DNA of 64,000 nucleotides, taken from contig NZ_OZ026541.1 of assembly GCF_964020175.1 (NCBI RefSeq), positions 558,001 through 622,000 of the forward strand, in the 5' to 3' direction. Made by a program: the position numbers and the translations under genes. Positions 28,508 through 37,700 of this stretch are shown here, piece after piece. Each line of letters begins with the position of its first letter. Within the stretch, counting starts at the first letter, position 1. Origin of the DNA: Candidatus Mesenet endosymbiont of Phosphuga atrata. GTDB taxonomy: Bacteria > Pseudomonadota > Alphaproteobacteria > Rickettsiales > Anaplasmataceae. Below the pieces are notes generated by a model. That model was given only the letters and a program-made list of their open reading frames with translations, ran no database searches and was not told where the DNA came from.

Positions 28508-29004
28508 TATAATAAACCTTTTTTGAATAACGAATTAGTAACAATTTTTAATTTGTCATAATCTTCAATATGAGAATTAACCAATTTTTCGTAATAGACT
28601 GCAGCCAAAGAAATTGCTATCTCCACAAGTTGATTATGCATTTTTATCTTATAATTTTCTATTTCCTTATCAACTAAATCTAGCATCTCAATAGCTTCAG
28701 CATTTAATAAATTTTTCATGTTATACTCTAAGAGTTCAGCTTTTTTGACTGCATTACTTATAATTTTTGATGCCTCTAATTGTGCCTTTTGTAGGATTTG
28801 CTTTCGATTCTTTATCTTATCTTCAGCAATAGCACAAAAAGAAGATGCATTACCTATTGCTTTGTCCATTGCTTCATATCTTCTCTTTATTACAGTTTCA
28901 ATTTTTGGCAGAACAAGATGACTTAATATCAGATACAGTAAAAAGAAGAAGATAGTAAACCAAAATAATTGTGATAAATAAGTGGAGAAATCCAATTGTG
29001 GCAT
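28507..29004 (-). CDS. ATP synthase Fo subunit b'
   Basis: Second peripheral-stalk subunit. The 165-residue protein starts [20 protein letters not shown], the typical b' beginning, with a single membrane helix (about 10-30). A long helix follows with VLPKIETVIKRRYEAMDKAI and many Ala/Lys/Glu residues. It sits directly after the c subunit gene. Alphaproteobacteria carry b and b' as a heterodimer, and both are intact here. Confidence 0.9.
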   Translation of the reverse strand: MPQLDFSTYLSQLFWFTIFFFLLYLILSHLVLPKIETVIKRRYEAMDKAIGNASSFCAIAEDKIKNRKQILQKAQLEASKIISNAVKKAELLEYNMKNLLNAEAIEMLDLVDKEIENYKIKMHNQLVEIAISLAAVYYEKLVNSHIEDYDKLKIVTNSLFKKGLL

Positions 29005-29237
29005 TATTTAACTGCAAATATCAACAATAATATAATTACGAATGCAAATAACCCTAATGCTTCAACTAGGCCTGCAGCTGGATAAACATATTTTTTTAAT
29101 TGCTCTTCAGCTTCAGGATTTCTTGCTATACCATTTAACATATTGGAAAATATACTAGCAACACCAAGTGCAGCTCCTCCCATAACAAACGCAACTAAAC
29201 CAATTGCTATATATTTCAAAGATTCTGAACAAAGCAT
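29004..29237 (-). CDS. atpE: ATP synthase Fo subunit c
   Basis: The proton-carrying ring subunit: 77 residues, two membrane helices with a polar RNPEAE loop (39-44), the Gly/Ala-rich first helix ([16 protein letters not shown]), and the proton-binding Glu59 in [13 protein letters not shown]. It overlaps the b' gene by 1 base and follows atpB after 57 bases. The F1 genes are not in this window, the usual split arrangement in Rickettsiales. Confidence 0.95.
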   Translation of the reverse strand: MLCSESLKYIAIGLVAFVMGGAALGVASIFSNMLNGIARNPEAEEQLKKYVYPAAGLVEALGLFAFVIILLLIFAVK

Positions 29238-29294
29238 AATAAAATACCTTAAATTAACTTAATAAAATTATAAAAGCATTGTGTTTAAAGTCAA

Positions 29295-30032
29295 TTAGTG
29301 TTTATTCACTGCATCTGATAAATAGACACTTACAAGTGCTACAAAGATGTATGCCTGTAAAATAGCTATAAATGTTTCAAAACAAATCAACATCATAATA
29401 AAGATAAGTGGTAAAGGTATAAGCAAAATATTCATTTGTGTAGTCAGGTTAGCTATTACTTTCATTACTATATGACCTGCTACCATATTTGCTGCTAAAC
29501 GAATTGCCAGACTTACGGGACGAGTAAAGTAAGCAGATAACTCAATAAGAATCATCATTGGAGCTAACCACAAGGGAGTACCCTTTGGTAGGAATATGCG
29601 TAAAAAACCTAATCCTTGCTGCTTAAATCCAGTGATTGTTACATTAAAAAAAACTATCATTGCAAGAGCGAAAGTAACTATAATATGACTTGTTACGGTA
29701 AAGCTCATAGGCAAAGGTAACATACCAGCTATATTACATGTTGCAATAAAAACAAATATAGTAAAAACTAGTGGTATATGTCTTAATCCTTCTCTTCCAC
29801 TGCTACCTTCAAGAAGTGAAGCAATAAATTCATAGACAAATTCCACTGCTGTTTGCCAATAGCCAGGTACTATAGCAGCTTTTCTTATACCAAATAAGAA
29901 AAAAGAAGCTGCGAGAATAACTGAAATCAGCATATATAGAGATGAGTTTGTAAAATCTATATTATATCCAAATACATTAGGTAATTTCACTACACTGAGT
30001 ATTTTAAACTGATCTAAAGGACTAGCTGACAA
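29295..30032 (-). CDS. atpB: ATP synthase Fo subunit a
   Basis: Forms the proton half-channels beside the c ring. The 245-residue protein has five or six membrane helices and keeps the essential arginine in [39 protein letters not shown] is also family-typical. It is the first gene of the minus-strand run atpB-atpE-b'-b-glycosyltransferase-ctaA. It is divergent from the MFS transporter gene, with 145 bases between them that must hold both promoters. Confidence 0.95.
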   Translation of the reverse strand: MSASPLDQFKILSVVKLPNVFGYNIDFTNSSLYMLISVILAASFFLFGIRKAAIVPGYWQTAVEFVYEFIASLLEGSSGREGLRHIPLVFTIFVFIATCNIAGMLPLPMSFTVTSHIIVTFALAMIVFFNVTITGFKQQGLGFLRIFLPKGTPLWLAPMMILIELSAYFTRPVSLAIRLAANMVAGHIVMKVIANLTTQMNILLIPLPLIFIMMLICFETFIAILQAYIFVALVSVYLSDAVNKH

Positions 30033-30177
30033 TTTAAATTGCTAAAAAATAAAGTTATTATATGCTGATGTTTTGTTTTATACTAGTCAAAGTTTAATAC
30101 TCAACAACATCCTATTACAGTCATACTAATTTTTGACTTATGAAACTGTTAGAGAATTTATATATTAAAGTTAGATT

Positions 30178-31428
30178 ATGGAAAAGTTACAAGTTAAAAA
30201 AGTAATATTTCTCAGTATAATTTGCAATACTCTGCTGTGGTATGATTATATGCTTTTTGGTAGTTTGATTAGCATCATTAGCCACACTTTTTTTCCTAAT
30301 AATGATTACTATGTTAGCCTGCTTGCAGCTCTTGGCGTATTTGCTGCTGGATTCTTAATGAGGCCTTTAGGCGCAATAATGTTTGGTTATATTGGGGATA
30401 AATATGGAAGAAGGATTGCTTTGCTTTTTTCGATAATACTAATGTCAATATCCTCCATAACAATTGCTATAATACCAAGTTATCAAAGGGTAGGAATACT
30501 AGCTCCAATACTGGTGACAGTATTACGCTTACTTCAAGGGATATCCCTTGGAGGTGAAGCAGGTAATGCAACATTCTTAATAGAGCATGCATCTGATAAA
30601 AAGCGTGGATTTTTTGGTAGCATTGAAGTATTAAGTGCAATAATTGGATCAGCTATGAGTTTAATAGCTATACTTATATGTCAAAAAATATCTAATTTCG
30701 ATTCTTGGGGTTGGAGATTACCTTTTGCTTTTGGCTTGTTTATAGGTTTAGTTAGCATCTACCTTAGATATATACTGAGTGAAAGTCCTGCATATGAGAT
30801 CAATAAAAAGCATGATAAATTATCCAAATCTCCCTTTATAGAACTTATTAAATGCTATAAAAAACCCGTTCTTATAGCTGTAGGAATCGATATCGTCGAA
30901 AATGCATCGCTCTATATGTTTTTAATATTTTTTAAAATCTTTATAGAAGAAGCTGCTAAATTAAATAACAATTTCTTCTATACAATTGAAATTATAAGTC
31001 AGGTTTTTTTAGCAATATTAACACTATTGTTTGCAATGCTATCTGACGTAGTAGGTAGGAAAAAAGTAATGATTCCAGCGTTTATAACATTTACCATTAT
31101 CAGTTTGCCAACACTGTTTATGCTAAGCAGTAGTAATAATTTGATTGTTACAGTGGCATATTTTATTTTTATGATACCAATAGCAGCATCTTTAGGACCA
31201 GTAAGCGCTACTATGTGTGAGTTATTTCCAACAAAGGTGAGATATAGTGGTATGAGTCTATCACGCAATATAGCAGCTGGATTCTTCGGAGGATTAGGTC
31301 CATTTATATGCACATGGCTTATGAAACAAATAAAAATCGGTCCTAGTTTCTACATGATTTTCTGTGCCTTGATAGGACTTATAGCTATACTGCAAATTAA
31401 AGATAAGGATCTTAAAGTAGATTTTTAA
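30178..31428 (+). CDS. MFS transporter, proline/betaine (ProP-like) group
   Basis: A 416-residue secondary transporter with about 12 membrane helices. It shows the MFS loop motif GYIGDKYGRRIAL between helices 2 and 3, LRLLQGISLGGEAGNATFLI in helix 4, and a second-half SDVVGRKKVM. Rickettsiales carry several ProP-like paralogues for osmolytes or amino/dicarboxylic acids; the true substrate cannot be told here. There is no marked Shine-Dalgarno. The next gene is tRNA-His on the same strand. Confidence 0.9.
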   Translation: MEKLQVKKVIFLSIICNTLLWYDYMLFGSLISIISHTFFPNNDYYVSLLAALGVFAAGFLMRPLGAIMFGYIGDKYGRRIALLFSIILMSISSITIAIIPSYQRVGILAPILVTVLRLLQGISLGGEAGNATFLIEHASDKKRGFFGSIEVLSAIIGSAMSLIAILICQKISNFDSWGWRLPFAFGLFIGLVSIYLRYILSESPAYEINKKHDKLSKSPFIELIKCYKKPVLIAVGIDIVENASLYMFLIFFKIFIEEAAKLNNNFFYTIEIISQVFLAILTLLFAMLSDVVGRKKVMIPAFITFTIISLPTLFMLSSSNNLIVTVAYFIFMIPIAASLGPVSATMCELFPTKVRYSGMSLSRNIAAGFFGGLGPFICTWLMKQIKIGPSFYMIFCALIGLIAILQIKDKDLKVDF

Positions 31429-31524
31429 CCTCTTTATTAATATCACAAAATCTTTGAGTGGTTGTAAAAAGAAGTCGTTGACCGGATTTATTGAATGTGT
31501 TATTAAGTTATTAACTTAAGAGAT

Positions 31525-31598
31525 GGCGGGTGTAGCTCAGTTGGTAGAGCGTTAGTTTGTGGTACTAAATGTCGCCAGTTCAATCCTGGTCACTCGCC
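31525..31598 (+). tRNA. tRNA-His (GTG)
   Basis: A cloverleaf with acceptor GCGGGTG pairing with CACTCGC, D arm GCTC-GAGC and anticodon stem TTAGT-ACTAA. Anticodon GTG is at 31559-31561. An extra 5' G (31525) faces C73 (31598), the identity pair of histidine tRNA in its ancestral form. CCA is not encoded. Confidence 0.94.
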
Positions 31599-31632
31599 CA
31601 CATAGTAAAGAGACAAGTAAAAATAAGACTGT

Positions 31633-31950
31633 ATGAATTGGTTATACTTATTAATTGCTGGAATTATCGAAATAATTTGGACTTTAGGGATAAGATATAG
31701 TGATGGATTCACACGTCTTTGGCCTACAGTTGCAGTAATGCTTACTACTCCTGTCAGTTTATATCTTCTTGCACTTGCTATGCGTTCTATTCCTTTAGGA
31801 ACGTGTTATGCAGTTTGGACCGGTATTGGTTCTGTAGGCACAGCAATACTTGGGGTTGTATTGTTCAATGAGCCTAGTAATTTAGCACATATTTTATGTA
31901 TTTCTCTAATAATAATAGGAATCATAGGCTTAAAGTTGTTCACGCATTAG
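31633..31950 (+). CDS. sugE: SMR-family exporter, SugE/Gdx type
   Basis: A 105-residue, four-helix proton-coupled exporter that works as a dimer. IIEIIWTLGIRYSDGFTRLW carries the membrane Glu of the SMR family. GTCYAVWTGIGSVGTAILGV and LIIIGIIGLKLFTH match the SugE (guanidinium exporter, Gdx) subgroup closely rather than the EmrE multidrug group. Guanidinium export is the known subgroup function; the substrate here is inferred. It lies between tRNA-His and ftsQ. Confidence 0.9.
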   Translation: MNWLYLLIAGIIEIIWTLGIRYSDGFTRLWPTVAVMLTTPVSLYLLALAMRSIPLGTCYAVWTGIGSVGTAILGVVLFNEPSNLAHILCISLIIIGIIGLKLFTH

Positions 31951-31996
31951 GCAATGTTGTAAGTTTTATTTTAGAGGTATATGTTTAGAGTAGTTT

Positions 31997-32830
31997 ATGA
32001 ACAAAGAAGCTGTAAGGACGGATGCTTATACACAAAAGAGCAAATTACGTGTTTTACACAAATATACTGCTGTAATTATTATCCTATTTTCACTTTCATT
32101 ATTTTTTTCTAATTATCTAGACAGGATAATTACCTATGTAAACTCTTCAACTGCTAAATGTAATAATAAATTATCTGATATATTGGTTAATTGGGGTTTG
32201 AGTATCGATATTATATCTTTACAAGGAAATCACTTTGTCAGTAAAAAAGAGGTTTCAGAATTCATAGATAAGAGTAAACCTATCTTATTTATATCTTTAT
32301 CAAAGATCAAACGTAACATTGAATTGTTTAGTAGGTGGATAAAAGATGTTGATGTTCAAAGAATATTACCAAACACTATAGTGATTAGTATAGAAGAACA
32401 TAAACCATTTGCTATTTGGCATCATGGCAATCAATTTTCGGTTATTGATTCTACAGGTTATGTAATTATCAATGATTATTATGTTGATGGGCTAGTTCTT
32501 ATTTTTGGTAATAATGCTTTATCAGAATTAGATTTTGTAAAAGCAGTGATAAACAGTAACACTGAGCTTAGTCGACAAATAAGTTCTTTTAATTATATGC
32601 AAGGTTGGAATATTGTTTTTAACAATGGACTTGAAGTAAGATTACCGCAAGACAGCCCAAACGATGCATGGAATTGTTTAAAAAAATTACATGATGAGTT
32701 AAACATAATGAAAAGCAACTGGAAAGCAATTGATTTACGTACTCAAAACAAGGTTTTTATAAAAAAACAAAAAACATATCATCAACTACAATCTGTCAAT
32801 TGTGATTACAGTACTTTCCTAAATAAATAG
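31997..32830 (+). CDS. ftsQ: Cell division protein FtsQ
   Basis: Divisome membrane protein linking early and late division proteins. The 277-residue product has a short cytoplasmic N terminus, one membrane helix (about 26-45) and a POTRA domain beginning at IDIISLQGNHFVSKKEVSEF. The FtsQ beta domain follows, with WIKDVDVQRILPNTIVISIE, EHKPFAIW and SVIDSTGYVI. The length is normal. No other dcw gene is adjacent; it is followed by IS debris. Confidence 0.88.
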   Translation: MNKEAVRTDAYTQKSKLRVLHKYTAVIIILFSLSLFFSNYLDRIITYVNSSTAKCNNKLSDILVNWGLSIDIISLQGNHFVSKKEVSEFIDKSKPILFISLSKIKRNIELFSRWIKDVDVQRILPNTIVISIEEHKPFAIWHHGNQFSVIDSTGYVIINDYYVDGLVLIFGNNALSELDFVKAVINSNTELSRQISSFNYMQGWNIVFNNGLEVRLPQDSPNDAWNCLKKLHDELNIMKSNWKAIDLRTQNKVFIKKQKTYHQLQSVNCDYSTFLNK

Positions 32831-33441
32831 TCACTTGGGTATATAAGGAAAGAAATTATGTGAATTTGAGAAAAGAGAAAAAGAGATTGCTTGGAATGCT
32901 ATACAAATAACTAAAATGCCCTGGGAAATTTGATCTGGTAGATAAAAAAATGTATCAAAAAAGGCAAAAGTTTACTAAAGCAAAAAAGAAGAAGATGCAT
33001 TTTTAAAGCAAATTAAAAAATATTTGTAAAAGATCAGTTGCGTTATTAACTAAAGCTAAACCCCGAAGCTGTTTCTACTAAGAGCCAGGGGTATTGTATT
33101 ATAGCATTTCCCACAATAATTTGAACGATTCATAAGAAAGCAGGAAAAGACTTGAACAGGGCCCTGTTTTTGATAACAAACCAATGAAAAGTCAGGATGC
33201 TTAGCAAATTCATTGATTTTTTTAGATTTATGGAAATGTCAAGAATTATAGTTTCTGCAAAATTGGTGTTAAAAATTGTTTAAACCAAGTGTTCTTTCGA
33301 AGATCATACCATTATTCAGTTGACTCTTTTTCCCAGATTTTAAAGCATAAAATCGTTCTGGCAATAGACTTCTTTCGAAACTAGGTGTTTAGTCCTATCA
33401 AGTAATGGTGTAAGTTATTCCTTAGTAGAAAAGGAGATATT
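32831..33441. other. Decayed DNA, no intact gene
   Basis: About 610 bases after ftsQ with all frames closed. Short peptides can be read, but none is assignable to a family. CCCC and GGGG runs at about 33060-33093 flank a roughly 20-base loop and may form a weak hairpin. I interpret the stretch as mobile-element debris because it runs straight into an IS481 fragment. Confidence 0.4.
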
Positions 33442-33614
33442 GTGGGACAGGTATTACACAAACGCGCCAAGACAACGTACGCTGTGTGAACAGAATTACA
33501 GCGATCGTCGCTTACAATCACGCAGTTAAGTAAACAATATAACCTGAATCCTAAAACGGTCTTAAAATGGAAACTTCTATAGAACTATGGGCCCTAATTA
33601 TCTGAGAGAGAGGA
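33442..33614 (+). pseudogene. IS481 transposase N-terminal fragment
   Basis: Translation from GTG 33442 gives GQVLHKRAKTTYAV, a stop, then TELQRSSLTITQLSKQYNLN and PKTVLKWK. This is the N-terminal helix-turn-helix of an IS481-type transposase. The same start recurs at 53107 with separate small deletions. Here the gene is cut at about 33614 and joined to an inverted end of a different IS481 element. Confidence 0.65.
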
Positions 33615-33685
33615 AGCAATAATTAGCTGTACCAGACACCACTTAATCTGACAGTGACGAATTAACTGACAGAAGAATTTAAATA
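33615..33685 (-). mobile_element. Inverted IS481 right-end fragment
   Basis: Read on the minus strand, this matches the ends at 19707-19795 and 59625-59712: the TATTTAAATTCTTCTGTCAG block, then the terminal AGATTAAGTGGTGTCTGGTA. The second IS630 copy is inserted at a TA within this fragment (GATAGTATATTT in the uninterrupted copies). Confidence 0.65.
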
Positions 33686-34606
33686 TATAGTATATTCTAA
33701 ACTAAATGATAAGCTTCAGTAATGGCTTTACCAAAAAAAAGTAATAAGTTTTCTTGTTGATACATTCTAGGTCTTAGCCAACTTTTTATTGTATGCCAAC
33801 AGTGCTCAATGGGATTCAAATCTGGAGAATATGTAGGAAGATAGAGCAGATGGCAATATGCGCTTTCTATTAATTCCTTTGTTTTGGCAGTTTTATGGAA
33901 AGTAGCATTGTCCATAATTATTGTGGTGCCACGCTGCAATTGTGGCAGTAATATTTGCCCTAACCACATATTAAACACTTCCTTATCACATCCACCTGTA
34001 AAAGTCATTGGTGCGATAAATCTTTTCTCAATCCAACCTCCTATCATACTAATTCTTTGGCGTTTTTTACCTAAAATATCCGCATAAATTTTCTCTCCTC
34101 GCAAAGCTCTTCCATATTCCCGATATAACCTATTGTCAACTCCAGCTTCATCTACATACACAATGCTCGAATGGTCTATTTTGGCGATCTTTTTAATAAA
34201 TTTTTGTCTATCCTCATAACTTCGCTCTCGATAAATTGTGACTTTTTTTTAATGTGATTTTTAGCTGTTATACCAAATTGCACTTATTCCGAAACCAAGG
34301 TTCTGTTTCATCTCTGCTAGCGTATGATCTGGGTGCTTTTTTACATACTCTGCAAGCATTTGTGGGTCTATTTTTCGTATGAAACCACTGGGTTTCGTTG
34401 GTTTCAGACTTTCACCAGCAGCTTTCTTTTTTAGCCACCTATATAATGTCGCTATCCCCACCTCAAAAAGCTCCGCAATCTCAGCTTTTGATTTTCCTTT
34501 TTTAACCAAAGATACTGCTTTTTCCGTAAATCCACGCTGTACGCCATTTCCTTCATTCCCCAAAATGCTCATTATACCTTTATCATTTGTTTTTGAAAGT
34601 ACTATA
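33686..34606 (-). mobile_element. IS630-family insertion sequence, copy 2 (inverted)
   Basis: A 921-base element of the same length and, as far as I can compare, the same sequence as 17881-18801, in opposite orientation. Its right end is inserted into an IS481 end fragment. Beyond its left end it shares another 11 bases (CTTTATGCTAC, minus strand) with the flank of copy 1. The pair form long inverted repeats about 15 kb apart. Confidence 0.88.
33697..34572 (-). pseudogene. IS630 transposase, interrupted (copy 2)
   Basis: Same two-part structure as copy 1: a 103-codon DNA-binding half (34572-34261), two in-frame stops beside an eight-A run, then the DDE half down to 33697 with VYVDEAG, MDNATFHK and SPDLNPIEHCW. 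Identical lesions in both copies show that they appeared before the duplication, or that they are programmed shifts. Confidence 0.82.
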
Positions 34607-34702
34607 GTAGCATAAAGCTTATCATCTTAAAAGAACCATAGCTTAACCCAGTCAAATTGTATGTAGCAATACTTTATAGGTTAAGCCATTGATCAGTTTA
34701 TA

Positions 34703-37700
34703 TTATATTTCCATAACTTGAGTTGAGCTCATGGTAATGGAAATATCATTGAGTCCAGTTGCGGGTCTTAATGTATTTTTTTGTTTCTTTAATAACTCAG
34801 TTTTGCGTACCCACATTTGCGCTTTCTCAAATTGCTCATCTGGGTTTGATACAGTGACATTGAATGGTAAAGTTTTATCGATTTCATATGATTCATACTT
34901 GCCTGTTATTAATTTCGGTAGAAGTTCACTAAAGCGTTCCTTACACTTGTGTAAAACATCATCCAAGCCAACATTACCTCTATACTTTTTACCTCTTATT
35001 AAACTTGCAATTATTTCTGGTTTTGCCTTTTTAATTTCATTTTTTATCTCACGTTTAAATTCTTTAAAAGCATGACTGACTCCAGGTTCAATAGCTACAT
35101 CATCGGTGCTTGGGACAACTTCTACTCCTTTGTTCTTTAATTCTTGATAACGCTTAATTGGATGTTTATCCATTGCATCAGCAGTACAATGCAACAGTAA
35201 AGTATTTTCATGGCTTAGAAAATCACTAAAACCAACAGTTAAACCTTGTTGCCTATTGGATCCTATTCCTTCGTGCTGACAAGTTTTATCTTTTATGCTA
35301 TAGCCAGTATCATAGCCAAACTGTATATTTCCCTCCATACTTGGCAGATTAACTCTATCTTCAGTAGAGACACTACTAACAACACTTTTAACTCTATCTA
35401 CAACACCATACACTGATCCTACAATGAATCTCTTCACCAATGCAGCACCTGAGTTTAGCCATGACCCCTGCCTTGCTCCACTGCTGCTTGCTGATATTGG
35501 CACCCCCTCTCTTTCTACTTCTAAACTTTCTTCTTTACTTACTGCATCTTCTATTCCAACAGAACGACGGAGGCGCTCTTGAGAATTGTGATTTCTATGG
35601 TGCTTATGACGTTTGTGTCTTATACGGTGTGTAACAGGTGCTTTTTTACTACCCACTCTATTCTTCTCTTGCTGAAATTCTTCAACTATATCTTTTGCAT
35701 TGGAAATTAGTGCATCACTAAAAGCAAAAATCATCTCTTTTGCCTCTGAGCTATAAGACCAATTTTCTACTTTTACAATAGTGTTACCCCCAGATGATAC
35801 AATTAGGCTATCACCAATAACCCGCATATCACAGTCTAATGTAGACTTATCTTTTAGATCTACCAAACCAATCTGATGTTTATTCTCAGGTTGATTGTGA
35901 TAAATTTGTAAGCCTTGTTCGTTGTTTGGTTTGTAATATTTGAAAGCACTTGGATTATCAGCTTTACTTTTGAATTCCTCTGGTTTTATAGTTTGATCAT
36001 TTAACTTTATTGATAAACCTAAATTATTATGAGTACTAGAGTAATAATCTGATATCAGCAATGTACCTCTATCCGAGAGTAACATTAAGTCATTTTCTGA
36101 CTTTAAAAAGAGTACTTTGTTTGAATCAAAAGTGAAGCAATCGTAAGAATTTATATCGTTAATACTGAGAATATTATTTATTTTTAAACCTTGATGACAG
36201 AAAGCCATTGCATTTTCAATCTTATCTTTTTCATCTTGCAGTGATATTTTTACATCATTGAATTTAATAGACAATGTTTGCATTTTAGGTTCTTGATAAA
36301 AGTTGCTTAATATCACAGTACAGAGGTTGCTTTCCCCTAAGCTATGGTCATTCATTACAACTAGATCATTCCTTAAACGCATAAAGGTATAATTTCCTGC
36401 TTGCTTTTGTATTATAATTTCACTTTCTTTCTCAATGTCATTTGTTGTTATAGCAATAGTTTTTACCTTTTTATCAAAAGTCAAGGGTGATGGTTTTAGC
36501 ATCCAAGTTATCCTATGGTCAACCTTATCATTACTGTCCCGGTAATCTCGATAATCAATAGAATTAAATTTCATGGGTACATTATTCACAAAAATATGCA
36601 GCTTTTGATAAAAAAATAGACCATCTTTCACTCTTATTACCAAACCATCTTGTAAAATACCCCTTAGAATACTTTCACCAGAAATATGTTGAAAAATAGA
36701 TTCTAAATTTTCATCCAAGTTGCCTTTTTCTAGAGCTTCTCTTAAGGTATTCTTTAAATCATTTCTACCCCCTTGATTACCTAATCTTTGTAGGGAATAA
36801 CGCTTTAAAATATCTCTCATAGTATGTTGCTCTAGAGAACCATTTTTAAAAATAAACTTTAAAATATCTTTTAAATTATTTCCTTTTAAAATTTTCTCCA
36901 AAGTATTTTGTTCGACCTTTATACGTAACTTAATCAATAAGTCATGCCCATCTTGCAAAACTTCTGGCAAATCAACTTGAGTTTCTAAGACATTCTTAAG
37001 TATCTTTACTACATTACGTAAATCTATAGTGGAATAAGTACTATCACCATCAACATTATATATGCCTATTTCAGAAAAAGAACTATCCCAAAATTTTTGC
37101 TCATCTAAAGTAATTACATATATATCTTCACCACCATTACCTATTAAATAACTCTTTAGAAGAGGGTTGTTATATAACACTTCATGTTTACCATGCCCAA
37201 CAATAACTGTTTCATTATTAGATTGGACAGTAATAGTCATATTTAATCTATTAGCTATAGCTGGATAGTCTCTTACAATCTCTTCAATGGGCTTATCAGT
37301 ATTTTGCAGTGCATATAGATTGCCATGTTTACCTACCTTCATTTGGGTGCTATCATTGAATATATAATTAGAATTAGCTGGAATATCTGAGATAGTAAGA
37401 TTGAATACCTTATTAGATGATGGTAGTAGAGAACTAAATGTAATGTTTTTAACTGTGTAAACATCTCTATAAATATCTCCACTACCAGCAATGTTAAGAT
37501 TAATGTCTTCAATGTTTTGAATATTAATATTTTTTAAGTCAGCAATAGTGGAATTAAAAATAAAATCGTTATGTGTTTTGTGATGATAATTAGCAAGTAA
37601 ATTAACTTGTGCACTCCCTTCCATATCAGGAAAAATCGTATAGGTAAAATTCTTCGAATAAGCAGAATTATTAATTGTAGTGTATGGCCTTACTACAAGC

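Noticed and set aside
31524-31598. Histidine tRNA without G-1
   Set aside because: A first alignment was off by one base; using the TA before the D stem as anchor, G-1 (31525) and C73 (31598) are both encoded.
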